DNA from: Paractinoplanes rishiriensis
Lineage (GTDB): Bacteria > Actinomycetota > Actinomycetes > Mycobacteriales > Micromonosporaceae
Assembly: GCF_016862375.1 (NCBI RefSeq)
Contig: NZ_BOMV01000029.1
Span: 1-40,450, forward strand
Length of the DNA: 40,450 nt
Direction of reading: 5' to 3'
Shown here piece by piece: positions 16,425 through 24,945 of the stretch. Both the position numbers and the translations under genes were made by a program. Positions within the stretch are counted from its first letter, which is position 1; each line of letters opens with the position of its first letter. A model generated the notes under the pieces. It saw only the letters and a list, made by a program, of their open reading frames with translations, searched no databases and had not been told where the DNA came from.

Positions 16425-17321
16425 ATGAGTCTGGAAGAGCTCAAGCCTGGCATCTACGCGTGGGTGCAGCCGGACGGCACCTGGTGGCTCAACAACGCGG
16501 GGGCGGTGGCCGGCGACGACGGGATGCTGGTGGTCGACACGTGCGCCACCGCGGCCCGCACGATGCGGTTTCTGGACGCGCTGCCGGAACGCCCGATCCG
16601 CTGGGCGGTCAACACTCATCAGCACGGCGATCACACGTACGGCAATAGCCTGTTGCCTGTGACGACGGTGCTGATCGGCCACGAACGCATGCGCGAGGGA
16701 CTGCGGGTCGACCCCATCATCGACGGGTGCCCGCCCTTCTGGCAGCCGGTGCCCGACTGGGGGCCGGTCAGCCGGCGCCTGCCCGACCTGACGGTCACCT
16801 CCGACCTGACGGTGCACGTCGGGGGCCGGCGGGTCGAGGTGCGGCATCCGGGACGGACCGCGCACACCCCGGGCGACCTGATCGCCTGGCTGCCCGAGGA
16901 GCGGGTGCTGTTCGCCGGCGACCTGGTCTTCGCGGGGCTGACGCCGCTGGTCTTCATGGGCTCGGTGACCGGCGCGCTGGACGCGATCGACTGGCTGGCC
17001 GCGCTCGACCCGGAGGTCCTGGTGCCGGGGCACGGTCCGGTGCAGACCGGCGACGGCATCGCCCGGGTCTTCGACGACCACCGCCGGTACTACCGCCACG
17101 TGCTCTCGGTGGCGGCCGCCGGCATGGTCGACGGCCTGACCCCGCTGGCGGCCGCCCGCCGGGCCGACCTGGGCGAGTTCGCCGGCTGGGCCGACGCCGA
17201 GCGGCTGGTGCTCAACCTGCACCGGGTGTACGCCGACAGCGAGGGCCGCGACCTCGACCTGGTGGCCGCCCTGGCGGACGCCACCGCCTGGCTGGGCGGC
17301 CCGATGCGGACCGCCGTTTAG
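16425..17321 (+). CDS. MBL-fold metallo-hydrolase
   Basis: 298 residues with the metallo-beta-lactamase fold. The zinc motif HxHxDH appears as THQHGDHTYGN (about 64-74); further ligands are suggested by HTPGDLIAWL, the AGDLVFAG Asp and the late PGHGP His. The N-terminus (GIYAWVQPDG) resembles cyclase-type or quinone-linked MBL hydrolases, which act on small cytoplasmic esters, lactones or thioesters; the substrate cannot be told. The next gene starts 2 bases after its stop and is probably co-translated. Confidence 0.88.
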   Translation: MSLEELKPGIYAWVQPDGTWWLNNAGAVAGDDGMLVVDTCATAARTMRFLDALPERPIRWAVNTHQHGDHTYGNSLLPVTTVLIGHERMREGLRVDPIIDGCPPFWQPVPDWGPVSRRLPDLTVTSDLTVHVGGRRVEVRHPGRTAHTPGDLIAWLPEERVLFAGDLVFAGLTPLVFMGSVTGALDAIDWLAALDPEVLVPGHGPVQTGDGIARVFDDHRRYYRHVLSVAAAGMVDGLTPLAAARRADLGEFAGWADAERLVLNLHRVYADSEGRDLDLVAALADATAWLGGPMRTAV

Positions 17322-17323
17322 CC

Positions 17324-17830
17324 ATGGCCCGGGTGCTGGGTCCGTACCCGCTGTGCCTGCTCTGCCAGCGGATCAACGGCGGGCTCGTCGCGGTCCGGCA
17401 CCGCCAGGTCCACCTGCGGGCCGCGGGCCGGGAGGCGTGCGTCGACCGCGGCCTGGCCGGGCTGATGGCGGTCCTGTGGGAGGTCTGCGAGACGCGGAGC
17501 TGCTGCGAGGGGGACGGCGACGAGGCCTACGTGGTCCCGGCTCCGAAAACCGAGGAGGCGGCGGTCGCCCTGCTTGCGCGGCTGCGGCTGCATCCGCGGG
17601 CCGATGCGGGCACGGTGTACTTCCGGCCGGCCTACTACCTCGGGGACAAGGACGAGGTGCGACGGCAGCTGGCACGCCCGCCCAGCACCCAGTGGCACTG
17701 GCGGGTGACCGCGGGCGGCTACTTCGAGCAGTTCCGCCCGGTCGAGGCGTACGTCCCACCGGATCTGACGGAGACGGACGAGCAACTCGGCGAGGTCGGC
17801 GACGACGGGGTCGGCCGGGGCGCCGGCTGA
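17324..17830 (+). CDS. Uncharacterised Cys-rich 168-residue protein
   Basis: Not assigned to a named family. The ATG at 17324 is 2 bases after the MBL gene stop; the same frame is open far upstream but only as a shadow of that gene. Cysteines cluster: CLLC near residue 11, one in EACVDRG, and CETRSCC around 55-60. LMAVLWEVCETRSCCEG followed by AYVVPA recalls small actinobacterial proteins with an LWxxGxxTxxSCQ-like motif. The C-terminal half has WHWRVTAGGYFEQF and an acidic tail. The paired cysteines could bind metal or form disulfides. Codon bias matches the neighbours, which supports a real gene. Confidence 0.65.
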   Translation: MARVLGPYPLCLLCQRINGGLVAVRHRQVHLRAAGREACVDRGLAGLMAVLWEVCETRSCCEGDGDEAYVVPAPKTEEAAVALLARLRLHPRADAGTVYFRPAYYLGDKDEVRRQLARPPSTQWHWRVTAGGYFEQFRPVEAYVPPDLTETDEQLGEVGDDGVGRGAG

Positions 17831-17891
17831 CGCGGGCGGGCCGCGGCGGTTGAGCCGCACCGGCCGGATGCCGGCGGCGTGCGCGTCCTTC

Positions 17892-18692
17892 TCAGCCGGC
17901 GGCCAGCACGACGACGCCCGCGAAGATCAGGGCCGCACCGGCCATCGCGCTCCGCGAAGCCTTCTGCCAGGTCAGGGCGATCATGAAGAGGATGCCGGTC
18001 TCGCGCAGTGCGCCGATCGCCGGCACCTGGGCGGGCGGCACCATGGCCAGGGCCAGCAGCGTCAGGCCGTGGGCACCGACCATGCCCAGTCCCATCGCGA
18101 CCGTCGCGGGACGCATCTGGTCGCGTACGGCCGCCGGTTTGCGAGTGAGCATGGCGATGGACACCACCGGAATCATCGACAGCCAGAAGTAGGTGGCGGC
18201 GTCGGCGTGCCGCAGACCGTGCGCCGTCACGTAGGTGTAGCCGGCCAGCGAGACCGCCACCGGCAGCGCCACCGCGACGGTCCGGAAGTCCGGGGTGCCC
18301 GCGGCCGTGCCCAGCACCCCGGCGCCGATCAGCGCGACGCCCGCCGCGGCCCACCAGGTCACCCCGTCGCCGGCCAGCAGCGCGATCACGAGCAGCAGCA
18401 CCGGCGCGGCACCGCGGGCCACCGGGTAGGCGGTGTGCGCCGGCGCGCGGGCGTAGGCGAAGTTCACCACCACGAAATACAGGATCTGGAACGCGGCAGA
18501 CACGGCGAGCCACGGCCAGGCGGCGCGATCGATGCGCCAGGAGACCAGCGCGACCGGCAGCCAGGCCAGGAAGCCGATCAGGTTGGCGACCGCCATGGTG
18601 TCGAAGCCGCGCGGCGCCTTGGCGAGCAGCACGTTCCACAGCGCGTGCAGCAGGCCGGACGCCAGCACCAGGCCGAGCGCGAGCCCGGTCAT
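17892..18692 (-). CDS. EamA/DMT family membrane transporter
   Basis: 266 residues with about ten hydrophobic helices and the two-fold EamA repeat of drug/metabolite exporters: HALWNVLLAKAPRG in the first repeat and GALRETGILFMIALTWQK in the second. It probably exports a small metabolite; the substrate is unknown. The ATG at 18692 overlaps the stop of the MurJ-like gene (ATGA), so it is the last gene of a three-gene minus-strand group. Confidence 0.85.
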   Translation of the reverse strand: MTGLALGLVLASGLLHALWNVLLAKAPRGFDTMAVANLIGFLAWLPVALVSWRIDRAAWPWLAVSAAFQILYFVVVNFAYARAPAHTAYPVARGAAPVLLLVIALLAGDGVTWWAAAGVALIGAGVLGTAAGTPDFRTVAVALPVAVSLAGYTYVTAHGLRHADAATYFWLSMIPVVSIAMLTRKPAAVRDQMRPATVAMGLGMVGAHGLTLLALAMVPPAQVPAIGALRETGILFMIALTWQKASRSAMAGAALIFAGVVVLAAG

Positions 18693-20185
18693 CGCAGGCT
18701 CAGCCGGGCCACCCGGGCGGCCGCCAGATAGCCCACCCCGCCCGCCAGGCCGCCGGCCAGCACCGTGACCAGCGCACCGGCCGGCGCCACGGACCGGATC
18801 GCGAGGGTCGCGCACCCGGCGGCCACCGCCACCGCGGCCAGCACCCGTAGGTGCGTCCCGAGCAGGCGGCGGCCGTCGATCCGGCCCAGCCGGCGGCGCA
18901 GGGCCACGGCGGTCGCGACCAGGCCGGCCGTGTACGCGACGGCGTACGCGATCGGAATGCCGGCCACCGGCCACACCCGGCCGGCGACGACGCAGCCGAG
19001 GACGCCGATCGCCGCGGTACCGGCCGTGATCAGGGCCGGCGTCCGGGTGTCCTGCAGGGCGTACAGGCCGCGTTGGAGGACCATGAAGCCGGCGAACGGC
19101 ACCAGCGCGAGCCCGAACCCGCCCAGCACCAGGCCGAGCAGCCGCACCGTGCCGGCCGCGCTGTTGCCGTGCTGGAACAGCAGCGTGGCGATCGGCCCGC
19201 CGAGCAGCACGAACGCGGCCGCGACCGGGGCCAGCACCACGAGCGTGACCCGGACGGCGCGGGACAGGTCGCCGATCACCCGCCGGTGGTCCCGTTCGGC
19301 GGCGCGGCGGCTGAGCCCGGGCAGCATGGCGGTCATCACCGACAGCGCGATCACCGCGAACGGCAGCCGGAACACCGCGTGCGCGTTCTGGAACGCCGTC
19401 ACCCCGCCCGGCCCGGCCAGCGACGCCGACCGGGTGGCCGCCGCCAGCAGCACCTGGGCGGCGGCCACCGAGAGCAGTACCCAGCCGGCGAGCTTCGCGA
19501 TCCGGCGGACCCCGATGCCGCGCGGATCGGCCGGCCGCAGCGGGAAGCCGGTGCGGCGCAGCACCCACAGCACCAGCGTGGTCTGGGTGACCACACCCGC
19601 GGTGGTGCCGGCCGCCAGCAGGTGGTGACCGCCGGCCAGCCCGGCGAGGTAGCAGAGGCAGACCGCGATCACCACCGCGCTGCTGGCCAGCGGTGCCCAG
19701 GCCGGCGCCGCGAACCGGCCGCGGACGTTCAGCACCGCTGCGGCCGTGGCGCTCACCCCGTAGAACAGGATCTGCGGCAGGAAGTACCGGGAGAACGTGA
19801 TCGCCAGGTCGCGCTGCCCGGCGGTGAAGCCGGGGGCGTACAGGTCGACCAGCCACGGCGCGACCAGCAGTGCCAGCACGGTGATTCCGGCCAGGCCGCA
19901 CGCCAGCAGCGTGATGAGCCGCTGCGCGTACCGGACGCCGCCGTCCGGCTCGGTCACCGCGGCCCGGGCCAGCAGCGGCACCACCACGGTCGCCATCGCC
20001 CCGCCGATCACCAGTTCGTAGACCGCGTTCGGCAGGGTGTTGGCGACGTTGTAGGTGTCCAGCAGCCGGGTGCCGAGCCCCAGCGCCGCGGTCAGCACCA
20101 CGACGCGCAGGAACCCGCCGGCCCGCGAGGCGAGCGTGGCCACGGCGATCCGCCCACCGGCCCGGGCTGTCGAGGTCACAGACAC
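18689..20185 (-). CDS. murJ: MurJ/MviN-like lipid flippase
   Basis: 498 residues with about fourteen membrane helices, matching the MurJ (MviN) branch of the MOP exporter superfamily, which flips lipid II across the membrane. Family features include the N-terminal ASRAGGFLRVVVLTAALG, a charged first-helix region, AFQNAHAVFRLPFAVIALSVMTAMLP and VLQRGLYALQDTRTPALI. It is linked to an alcohol dehydrogenase (3-base gap) and a DMT permease, not to cell-wall genes, so it may be a paralogue of the essential MurJ serving another lipid-linked glycan. It starts with GTG at 20185. Confidence 0.88.
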   Translation of the reverse strand: MSVTSTARAGGRIAVATLASRAGGFLRVVVLTAALGLGTRLLDTYNVANTLPNAVYELVIGGAMATVVVPLLARAAVTEPDGGVRYAQRLITLLACGLAGITVLALLVAPWLVDLYAPGFTAGQRDLAITFSRYFLPQILFYGVSATAAAVLNVRGRFAAPAWAPLASSAVVIAVCLCYLAGLAGGHHLLAAGTTAGVVTQTTLVLWVLRRTGFPLRPADPRGIGVRRIAKLAGWVLLSVAAAQVLLAAATRSASLAGPGGVTAFQNAHAVFRLPFAVIALSVMTAMLPGLSRRAAERDHRRVIGDLSRAVRVTLVVLAPVAAAFVLLGGPIATLLFQHGNSAAGTVRLLGLVLGGFGLALVPFAGFMVLQRGLYALQDTRTPALITAGTAAIGVLGCVVAGRVWPVAGIPIAYAVAYTAGLVATAVALRRRLGRIDGRRLLGTHLRVLAAVAVAAGCATLAIRSVAPAGALVTVLAGGLAGGVGYLAAARVARLSLR

Positions 20186-20188
20186 TGC

Positions 20189-21154
20189 TTACACGGTGAT
20201 GACAAGCTTCCCGGCCGGGTGTCCGCCGGCCAGGTCCCGGATGGCGTCGGTCGCGGTGTCGAGGGTGTACGCGCGGCCGAGCACCGGGACGATCGCGCCC
20301 GACTCCAGCAGCGGGGTCAGTTCCTCCAGGTCCTCGCGGCGTTCCCGGCCGGTGACACCGGCGATCCGGTGCGCGCCGAACGGCGAGATCAGCGGCGCCG
20401 CCATCTGCCGCTGGAAGCCGCCCATCAGCGATCCGTTCGCGTGCCCGCCGCCGACCAGCGCGATCGTGCCCCGCTTCCGGACGGCGCGCCGCAGCAGCGA
20501 CAACGGCCGGTTGCCGGCGGTGTCGATCACCGCGTCGTACCGCGGCCCGTCCCGGTCGATCTCGGTCCGGGTGTAGTCGAGCACGTCTTCGGCGCCCAGC
20601 GATCGCACCAGGTCCACCTTCGACGTGCTGCAAACCCCGATGGCGTACGCGCCGCGCCGCGCGACGAGTTGCACGGCGAACGTGCCGATGCCGCCGCCGG
20701 CCCCGGTGATCAGCACCCGCTGGCCGGCCTCGACCCGGGCGTCCCGGACGGCCTGCAGAGCGGTGACCGCCGAGATCGGTACGGCCGCGGCCTGCTCGAA
20801 GGTGAGCCCGGCCGGCTTGGCGGCGAGCCGGTTCTCGCGGGCCCGGGCGTACTCGGCGAACGAACCGCTCTCACACGTGCCGTACACCTCGTCGCCGGGA
20901 CGCAGCCGGGTCACGCCCTCGCCGACCGCGGACACCACGCCGGACAGCGCGCGGCCGAGCACCGGCACCCGGGGTCTGCGCAGGCCGACCGCGAGGCGTA
21001 CCGCCTTGGGCCGCCCGGTCATCAGGATCCACACCCCCGGGTCCACTCCGGCCGCACGCACCTCGACCAGTACCTCGCCCGCTCCGATCGCCGGCTTCGG
21101 ATGGTCGCGGAGTTCGGGCCGGTCCCCGTACACCTCTCTGATGATCGCCTTCAT
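20189..21154 (-). CDS. Zinc-free quinone-oxidoreductase-like alcohol dehydrogenase
   Basis: 321 residues of the medium-chain dehydrogenase/reductase family, NADPH quinone-oxidoreductase branch. Seen: a GroES-like N-terminal domain (GEVLVEVRAAGVDPGVWILM, then LGRALSGVVSAVGEGV), the nucleotide-binding GAGGGIGTFAVQLV and a C-terminal substrate lobe (HPAGKLVITV). The Cys/His zinc ligands of true alcohol dehydrogenases are missing. It is divergent from a WYL regulator across a 85-base gap with an inverted repeat, so that regulator probably controls it. The physiological substrate is unknown. Confidence 0.88.
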   Translation of the reverse strand: MKAIIREVYGDRPELRDHPKPAIGAGEVLVEVRAAGVDPGVWILMTGRPKAVRLAVGLRRPRVPVLGRALSGVVSAVGEGVTRLRPGDEVYGTCESGSFAEYARARENRLAAKPAGLTFEQAAAVPISAVTALQAVRDARVEAGQRVLITGAGGGIGTFAVQLVARRGAYAIGVCSTSKVDLVRSLGAEDVLDYTRTEIDRDGPRYDAVIDTAGNRPLSLLRRAVRKRGTIALVGGGHANGSLMGGFQRQMAAPLISPFGAHRIAGVTGRERREDLEELTPLLESGAIVPVLGRAYTLDTATDAIRDLAGGHPAGKLVITV

Positions 21155-21188
21155 GCGTCGGTACCCCTTCCCGGGATGTCTAGAATCT

Positions 21189-21215
21189 TTGACATCACGG
21201 TAGAGTGCCGTGTCA
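21189..21215. promoter_or_regulatory. Back-to-back TTGACA hexamers around an inverted repeat
   Basis: TTGACA reads on the plus strand at 21189-21194 and on the minus strand at 21215-21210. Between them lies CACGG-N7-CCGTG (21196-21212). This could be both an operator and a pair of opposed -35 boxes for the divergent dehydrogenase and WYL genes. The -10 boxes are not clear. Confidence 0.45.
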
Positions 21216-21239
21216 AGAAAGTTTTACATTGGGGGTCCC

Positions 21240-22202
21240 GTGCGCGCCGCCCGGCTGATCAACCTGGTGCTGCTGCTCCAGTCGCGCGGCACCCTGACGG
21301 CCACCGAGTTGGCCGCCGAACTGGAGGTTTCCGAGCGGACCATCTACCGTGACGTGCTCGCGCTGTCCGCGGCCGGCGTGCCGGTGTACGCCGAACAGGG
21401 GCGGGCCGGGGGATACCGGCTGGTCGGCGGCTACCACACCCGGTTGACCGGGCTGAGCCGGGACGAGGCCGAGGCGCTGTTCCTGGCCGGGCTGCCCGGT
21501 CCGGCCCGCGACATGGGCCTGGCCGAACCGGTGCGGCAGGTCCGGCGCAAGGTGCTGGCCGCGCTGCCGCCGGGCCTGCGGGAGGCGTCCGAACGGGCCG
21601 GGCAGCGGTTCCACCTGGACGCGCCGGGCTGGTTCGCCGACGCGGATCCGCCGCCGCTGCTCGCCGGCCTGGCCCGGGCGGTGTGGCAGGACCGGGTGCT
21701 GACCATCGGCTACCGGCGCCGCGACGAGGTTTCCCGGACGGTCCACCCGTACGGCCTCGTACTGAAAAATGGGGTTTGGTACTTGATTGGTCTTGTCGCT
21801 GGAGATCTGCGCACCTACCGGGTGGACCGGGTGACCGCGGCCGAGCCGACCGGGGAGACGTTCGAGCGCGACCCGGACTTCGATCTGCCGGCGTTCTGGC
21901 AGGCGAGAGCGGAGGATTTCGTACGCCAGATGCTGCGCGAGACGATCGTGGTGCGGCTCAGTCCGCACGGGCTGCGCGTGCTGCGGTACGTGGCCGAGCC
22001 GGTCGCGGTCGAGCAGGCCGTGTCGGACGCCGGGGAACCGGACCCGGACGGTTGGGTCCGGACCCGGCTCCCGGTCGAGTCGTTCGACGTCGCGTACACG
22101 TACATGATCAGATTGGGTCCGGACGTGGAGGTGCTGGAGCCGCCCTCGCTGCGCGCGCGCATGATCGAGGCGGCCGACCGGATGCGCGCGGTCTACCGGT
22201 AG
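21240..22202 (+). CDS. WYL-domain helix-turn-helix regulator
   Basis: About 320 residues. An HTH_11/DeoR-like helix-turn-helix (ATELAAELEVSERTIYRDVL) covers residues 20-40, with the wing EQGRAGGYRLVGGY, then a WYL domain (IGYRRRDEVSRTVHPYGLVL and VWYLIGLVAGDLRTYRVDRV) and a C-terminal WCX part. WYL domains sense small ligands or nucleic acids. The GTG at 21240 is preferred because a G-run lies just before it and homologous starts begin at RAARLINLV; a GTG at 21210 lies inside the operator. It is divergent from the alcohol dehydrogenase. The end overlaps the convergent SDR gene by 10 bases. Confidence 0.9.
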   Translation: MRAARLINLVLLLQSRGTLTATELAAELEVSERTIYRDVLALSAAGVPVYAEQGRAGGYRLVGGYHTRLTGLSRDEAEALFLAGLPGPARDMGLAEPVRQVRRKVLAALPPGLREASERAGQRFHLDAPGWFADADPPPLLAGLARAVWQDRVLTIGYRRRDEVSRTVHPYGLVLKNGVWYLIGLVAGDLRTYRVDRVTAAEPTGETFERDPDFDLPAFWQARAEDFVRQMLRETIVVRLSPHGLRVLRYVAEPVAVEQAVSDAGEPDPDGWVRTRLPVESFDVAYTYMIRLGPDVEVLEPPSLRARMIEAADRMRAVYR

Positions 22203-23110
22203 CCGGTCACGTCGGCGGGCTTGCCCGGGTCCTGCACCTCGACCAGGTAGCGCCACGCGTCGGGCCGGCTGCCGTCGAGGTCGGTGAAACCGTAGACCTT
22301 GGCGAGTTCACCGCTCGACACGGATGTGCCGTTCCAGCGCGCCTTGTCCGGGTCGGCGGCGAGCGCGGCGACGGCGCGTCCCACGTACGCGGGCGATTCC
22401 GAGATGGCGAAATGCGGTTCCTTGCTGGTGCCGTCGAGCCAGTTGTCCTCGGTGACGCCATAGTGCTCCAGCATCATCTCGGAGCGCAGCCAACCCGGTG
22501 TCAGCGCCACCGAGGTGCCGCCCGCCTCGGTGAGATCCTTGGACCAGGCGAAGGCGAGCCGGTTGACCGACCACTTCGCCAGGTCGTAGAACACCGAGAG
22601 CCGGTAGTTGTCCCGGTTGTACGCGGTGGTGCCGTCGCCCACCTCGACGACGAGCCCGCCCGGCCGCCGGATCAGCAGCGGCAGCGCGTAGTGGCTGGTG
22701 ATGATGTGGGTGTCGACGGCCAGCCGGAGCAGCCGGAAGCCCGGTTCCAGCGGTTGCTCCCACACGGGCTTGTGCCAGGTGGTCAGCGGATCACCGCCCC
22801 AGACGTCGTTGACCAGCACGTCGAGTCGCCCCTGCTCGTCGTCGATCCGGTTGACGAGCCCTTCGACCTGCGTGGCCTCCAGATGGTCGACGGCCACCGC
22901 GACGCCCGTGCCGCCGGCCGCCGTGACCATCTCGGCGGTCTCCTCGATCGTTTCCGGCCGGTCCATCTCGGAGCGGCGTTCCCGGGTGCTGCGCCCGGTG
23001 GCATAGACGGTGGCCCCCGCGGCTCCCAGCTGAACCGCGATCTGTCGCCCGGCCCCGCGGGTGGCCCCCGCCACGAGGGCGACCCGCCCGGCAAGTGGTT
23101 GCTCAGTCAT
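22193..23110 (-). CDS. Short-chain dehydrogenase/reductase
   Basis: 305 residues, classical-type SDR of somewhat greater length. Cofactor motif: VALVAGATRGAGRQIA (TGxxxGxG variant) near residues 10-25; the following ATGRSTRERRSE with arginines suggests NADP(H). The catalytic YxxxK is YDLAK in LSVFYDLAKWSVNRLAFAWS, and TPGWLRSEMM follows. The extended C-terminal part (VGRAVAALAADPDKARWNGT) is typical of an actinobacterial SDR subgroup of unknown substrate. It lies alone between the WYL gene and a divergent ArsR gene. Confidence 0.88.
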   Translation of the reverse strand: MTEQPLAGRVALVAGATRGAGRQIAVQLGAAGATVYATGRSTRERRSEMDRPETIEETAEMVTAAGGTGVAVAVDHLEATQVEGLVNRIDDEQGRLDVLVNDVWGGDPLTTWHKPVWEQPLEPGFRLLRLAVDTHIITSHYALPLLIRRPGGLVVEVGDGTTAYNRDNYRLSVFYDLAKWSVNRLAFAWSKDLTEAGGTSVALTPGWLRSEMMLEHYGVTEDNWLDGTSKEPHFAISESPAYVGRAVAALAADPDKARWNGTSVSSGELAKVYGFTDLDGSRPDAWRYLVEVQDPGKPADVTGYR

Positions 23111-23169
23111 GCTCCGATGCTGTCCCGAAAACCTGACAGCGGGTGTCCGATTTCTTGACTTCCTTCATG

Positions 23170-23203
23170 TGTAAGTCGTAGCTTTCGTTCGTGGCAACTT
23201 ACA
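23170..23203. promoter_or_regulatory. Inverted repeat TGTAAGT / ACTTACA spanning the ArsR start
   Basis: Perfect 7-base arms at 23170-23176 and 23197-23203, 20 bases apart, flank the GTG start at 23191. The position suggests autoregulation by the ArsR protein. Confidence 0.5.
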
Positions 23204-23520
23204 GAGCGAGCGCCGGCTGGGACGCGCTGGGCGACCCGACCAGGCGAGCGATAGTCACGCGCCTTGCCGAGCGCCCGTTGGCGGTGGGGGAGTTGGCCGA
23301 CGGCTTGCCGGTGACCCGCCAGGCCGTGTCCCAGCACTTGCGGGTGCTGAAGGACGCCGGCCTGGTGAGCGACCAGGCCGCCGGCACCAAGCGGGTGTAT
23401 CGCCTCAACCCGGCCGGCTTGTCGGCGTTGCGGGACCAGCTGGACACGTTCTGGAGCCGGGCCTTAGCCGGCTACCAGGACATAGCCACCACCGAACCCC
23501 CTGCGAAGGAGCAGCAATGA
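23191..23520 (+). CDS. ArsR family winged-helix repressor
   Basis: 109 residues. The single winged-helix domain reads DALGDPTRRAIVTRLAERPL, LADGLPVTRQAVSQHLRVLK and AGLVSDQAAGTKRVYRLNP, the form found in ArsR regulators paired with SRPBCC proteins. No cysteine metal site is present, so it is not a metal sensor of the ArsR/SmtB type. The GTG start at 23191 is inside an inverted repeat. The stop overlaps the next gene's ATG (ATGA, 23517-23520). Confidence 0.92.
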   Translation: MATYRASAGWDALGDPTRRAIVTRLAERPLAVGELADGLPVTRQAVSQHLRVLKDAGLVSDQAAGTKRVYRLNPAGLSALRDQLDTFWSRALAGYQDIATTEPPAKEQQ

Positions 23521-23978
23521 CCGAAGTCGTGCGGCGGCATGTCGTCGTCGAGGCGCCCATCGAGCAAGCCTTCAACGTGTTCACCGCGCGGTTCGGTGAC
23601 TTCAAGCCGCCCGAGCACAACCTGATGGGCTCGCCGATCGCCGAGACCGTGTTCGAGCCCAAGGTCGGCGGCCACATCTACGACCGGGCGGCCGACGGCA
23701 GCGAGTGCCGCTGGGCCCGGATCCTCGCGTTCGACCCGCCGGACCGGGTGGTGTTCAGCTGGGACATCAACCCGCGCTGGCAGGTCGAGGAGGATCCGGA
23801 GCAGACCAGCGAGGTCGAGGTGCGCTTCGTTGCCGAGACCCCGGAACGCACCCGGGTCGAGTTGGAACACCGCAACCTGGAACGGCACGGCCCCGGCTGG
23901 GACTCGGTCCGCGACGGCGTGGCCGACGACCAGGGCTGGCCGCTCTACCTGTCGCGGTTCGCCGCCCTGTTCAGTTGA
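23517..23978 (+). CDS. SRPBCC / AHSA1-like protein
   Basis: 153 residues of the START/Bet v1-like SRPBCC fold, Aha1-homology subgroup: VEAPIEQAFNVFTARFGDF at the start, GGHIYDRAADGSECRWARIL, VVFSWDIN and a C-terminal helix after GWDSVRDGV. These proteins bind hydrophobic ligands in a central cavity. It is co-translated with the ArsR regulator, a very common actinobacterial pair whose physiological role is usually unknown. The end overlaps the convergent membrane-protein gene by 8 bases. Confidence 0.9.
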   Translation: MTEVVRRHVVVEAPIEQAFNVFTARFGDFKPPEHNLMGSPIAETVFEPKVGGHIYDRAADGSECRWARILAFDPPDRVVFSWDINPRWQVEEDPEQTSEVEVRFVAETPERTRVELEHRNLERHGPGWDSVRDGVADDQGWPLYLSRFAALFS

Positions 23979-24750
23979 ACGGCGGCCGGTTGACGCCGTA
24001 CAGGGCGTGAATCTGCGACGCGCGCAGCTCGGTGCGGGCGACGATCATGGCGACCATCGCCAGGACGGTGCCCGCACCGACGATGCCCCACCCCTGCCGC
24101 TGCCAGGGGATGAGATGCGCGCACAGGGCGCAGAACGCCACCATGAACCCGCCGATGCCGGCCGTGTACCGCAGTTCCCGCAGCAGGTCGTGCAGCAACC
24201 GATGCGCCTTGCGCACGTTGCCGAAGTGCGACACCGGCGACCACTTCGTGGTGATCATCAGCCCGCCCATCGTCAGGAACCAGAACCCGGCCAGCCAGGC
24301 GTTCCAGGCCACTGCGTTCCCGAGAAAGAAGGCCGGCGGAATCTCCAGGCTGGCAATCACAAAGGGCAAAAAGCAGTCCAGGAACGACGGAGCCCAGCGC
24401 AACAGCACACTCATCGTCAGGTAGTAGTAGAAAACCGAGACGAACACCAGCAGCAACGTGACACTCTGTATTCCGCCGAGCACCGTGGGCTTAGGAAACG
24501 TGTTCTGCGCCAGCAACCCCAGCGCCACACCCTGGATAATGCTGATGATCGTGATAAAGCCGGACGGCGAGATGTCCAGCGACCGCCGTATCAACACCTC
24601 ACGACTGAGCGCCTGAATTGCCTCCCCACGCCCGACCGGCCCGAATTCCTCCGGCACATGCTGATGGTTGGCATACGCCCAGGGCGTAGTGTCCCGCCCT
24701 CTCCGATGGCGAGCAAAGTCACGCGGTTCGGCTGTCACGCCCCATATCAT
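23971..24750 (-). CDS. Multi-pass membrane protein of unknown function
   Basis: About 259 residues, not assigned to a family. After a polar N-terminal region (about 60 residues with FARHRRGRDTTPWAYANHQH) come five to six hydrophobic helices: FITIISIIQGVALGLLA, SVTLLLVFVSVFYYYLTM, FLDCFLPFVIASLEIPPAFF, WLAGFWFLTMGGLMITT, IGGFMVAFCALCAHLI and WGIVGAGTVLAMVAMIVA. A charged loop (HFGNVRKAHRLLHDLLRELR) separates the last two. The ATG at 24750 is taken; a TTG at 24771 and a GTG at 24738 are alternatives, and no clear ribosome site decides. Base composition is less GC-rich than in neighbouring genes, hinting at later acquisition. Confidence 0.75.
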   Translation of the reverse strand: MIWGVTAEPRDFARHRRGRDTTPWAYANHQHVPEEFGPVGRGEAIQALSREVLIRRSLDISPSGFITIISIIQGVALGLLAQNTFPKPTVLGGIQSVTLLLVFVSVFYYYLTMSVLLRWAPSFLDCFLPFVIASLEIPPAFFLGNAVAWNAWLAGFWFLTMGGLMITTKWSPVSHFGNVRKAHRLLHDLLRELRYTAGIGGFMVAFCALCAHLIPWQRQGWGIVGAGTVLAMVAMIVARTELRASQIHALYGVNRPPFN

Positions 24751-24945
24751 GCAACCCAGGTCAATACCCAAAACCGATCAAGAGAAATGCGCAAAACCCC
24801 AGGTGAGCCCAGTTCCCCCAGGGACTCCCGCCCGCTTCCAAAGATCGTCCACGAAAAAACGCGAAACGATCCCGCCCATTCCCGGTTTCGTGTGATGTTC
24901 AGAAGTCCGGAATTGACGAGAATAATGCACGCAGTGGCTCGTTGA

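Noticed and set aside
17892..20633. A single 913-residue protein covering the DMT and MurJ-like genes
   Set aside because: The upper two thirds are an Arg/Gly-rich shadow of the MurJ-like gene; the real DMT gene starts at 18692 in an ATGA overlap.
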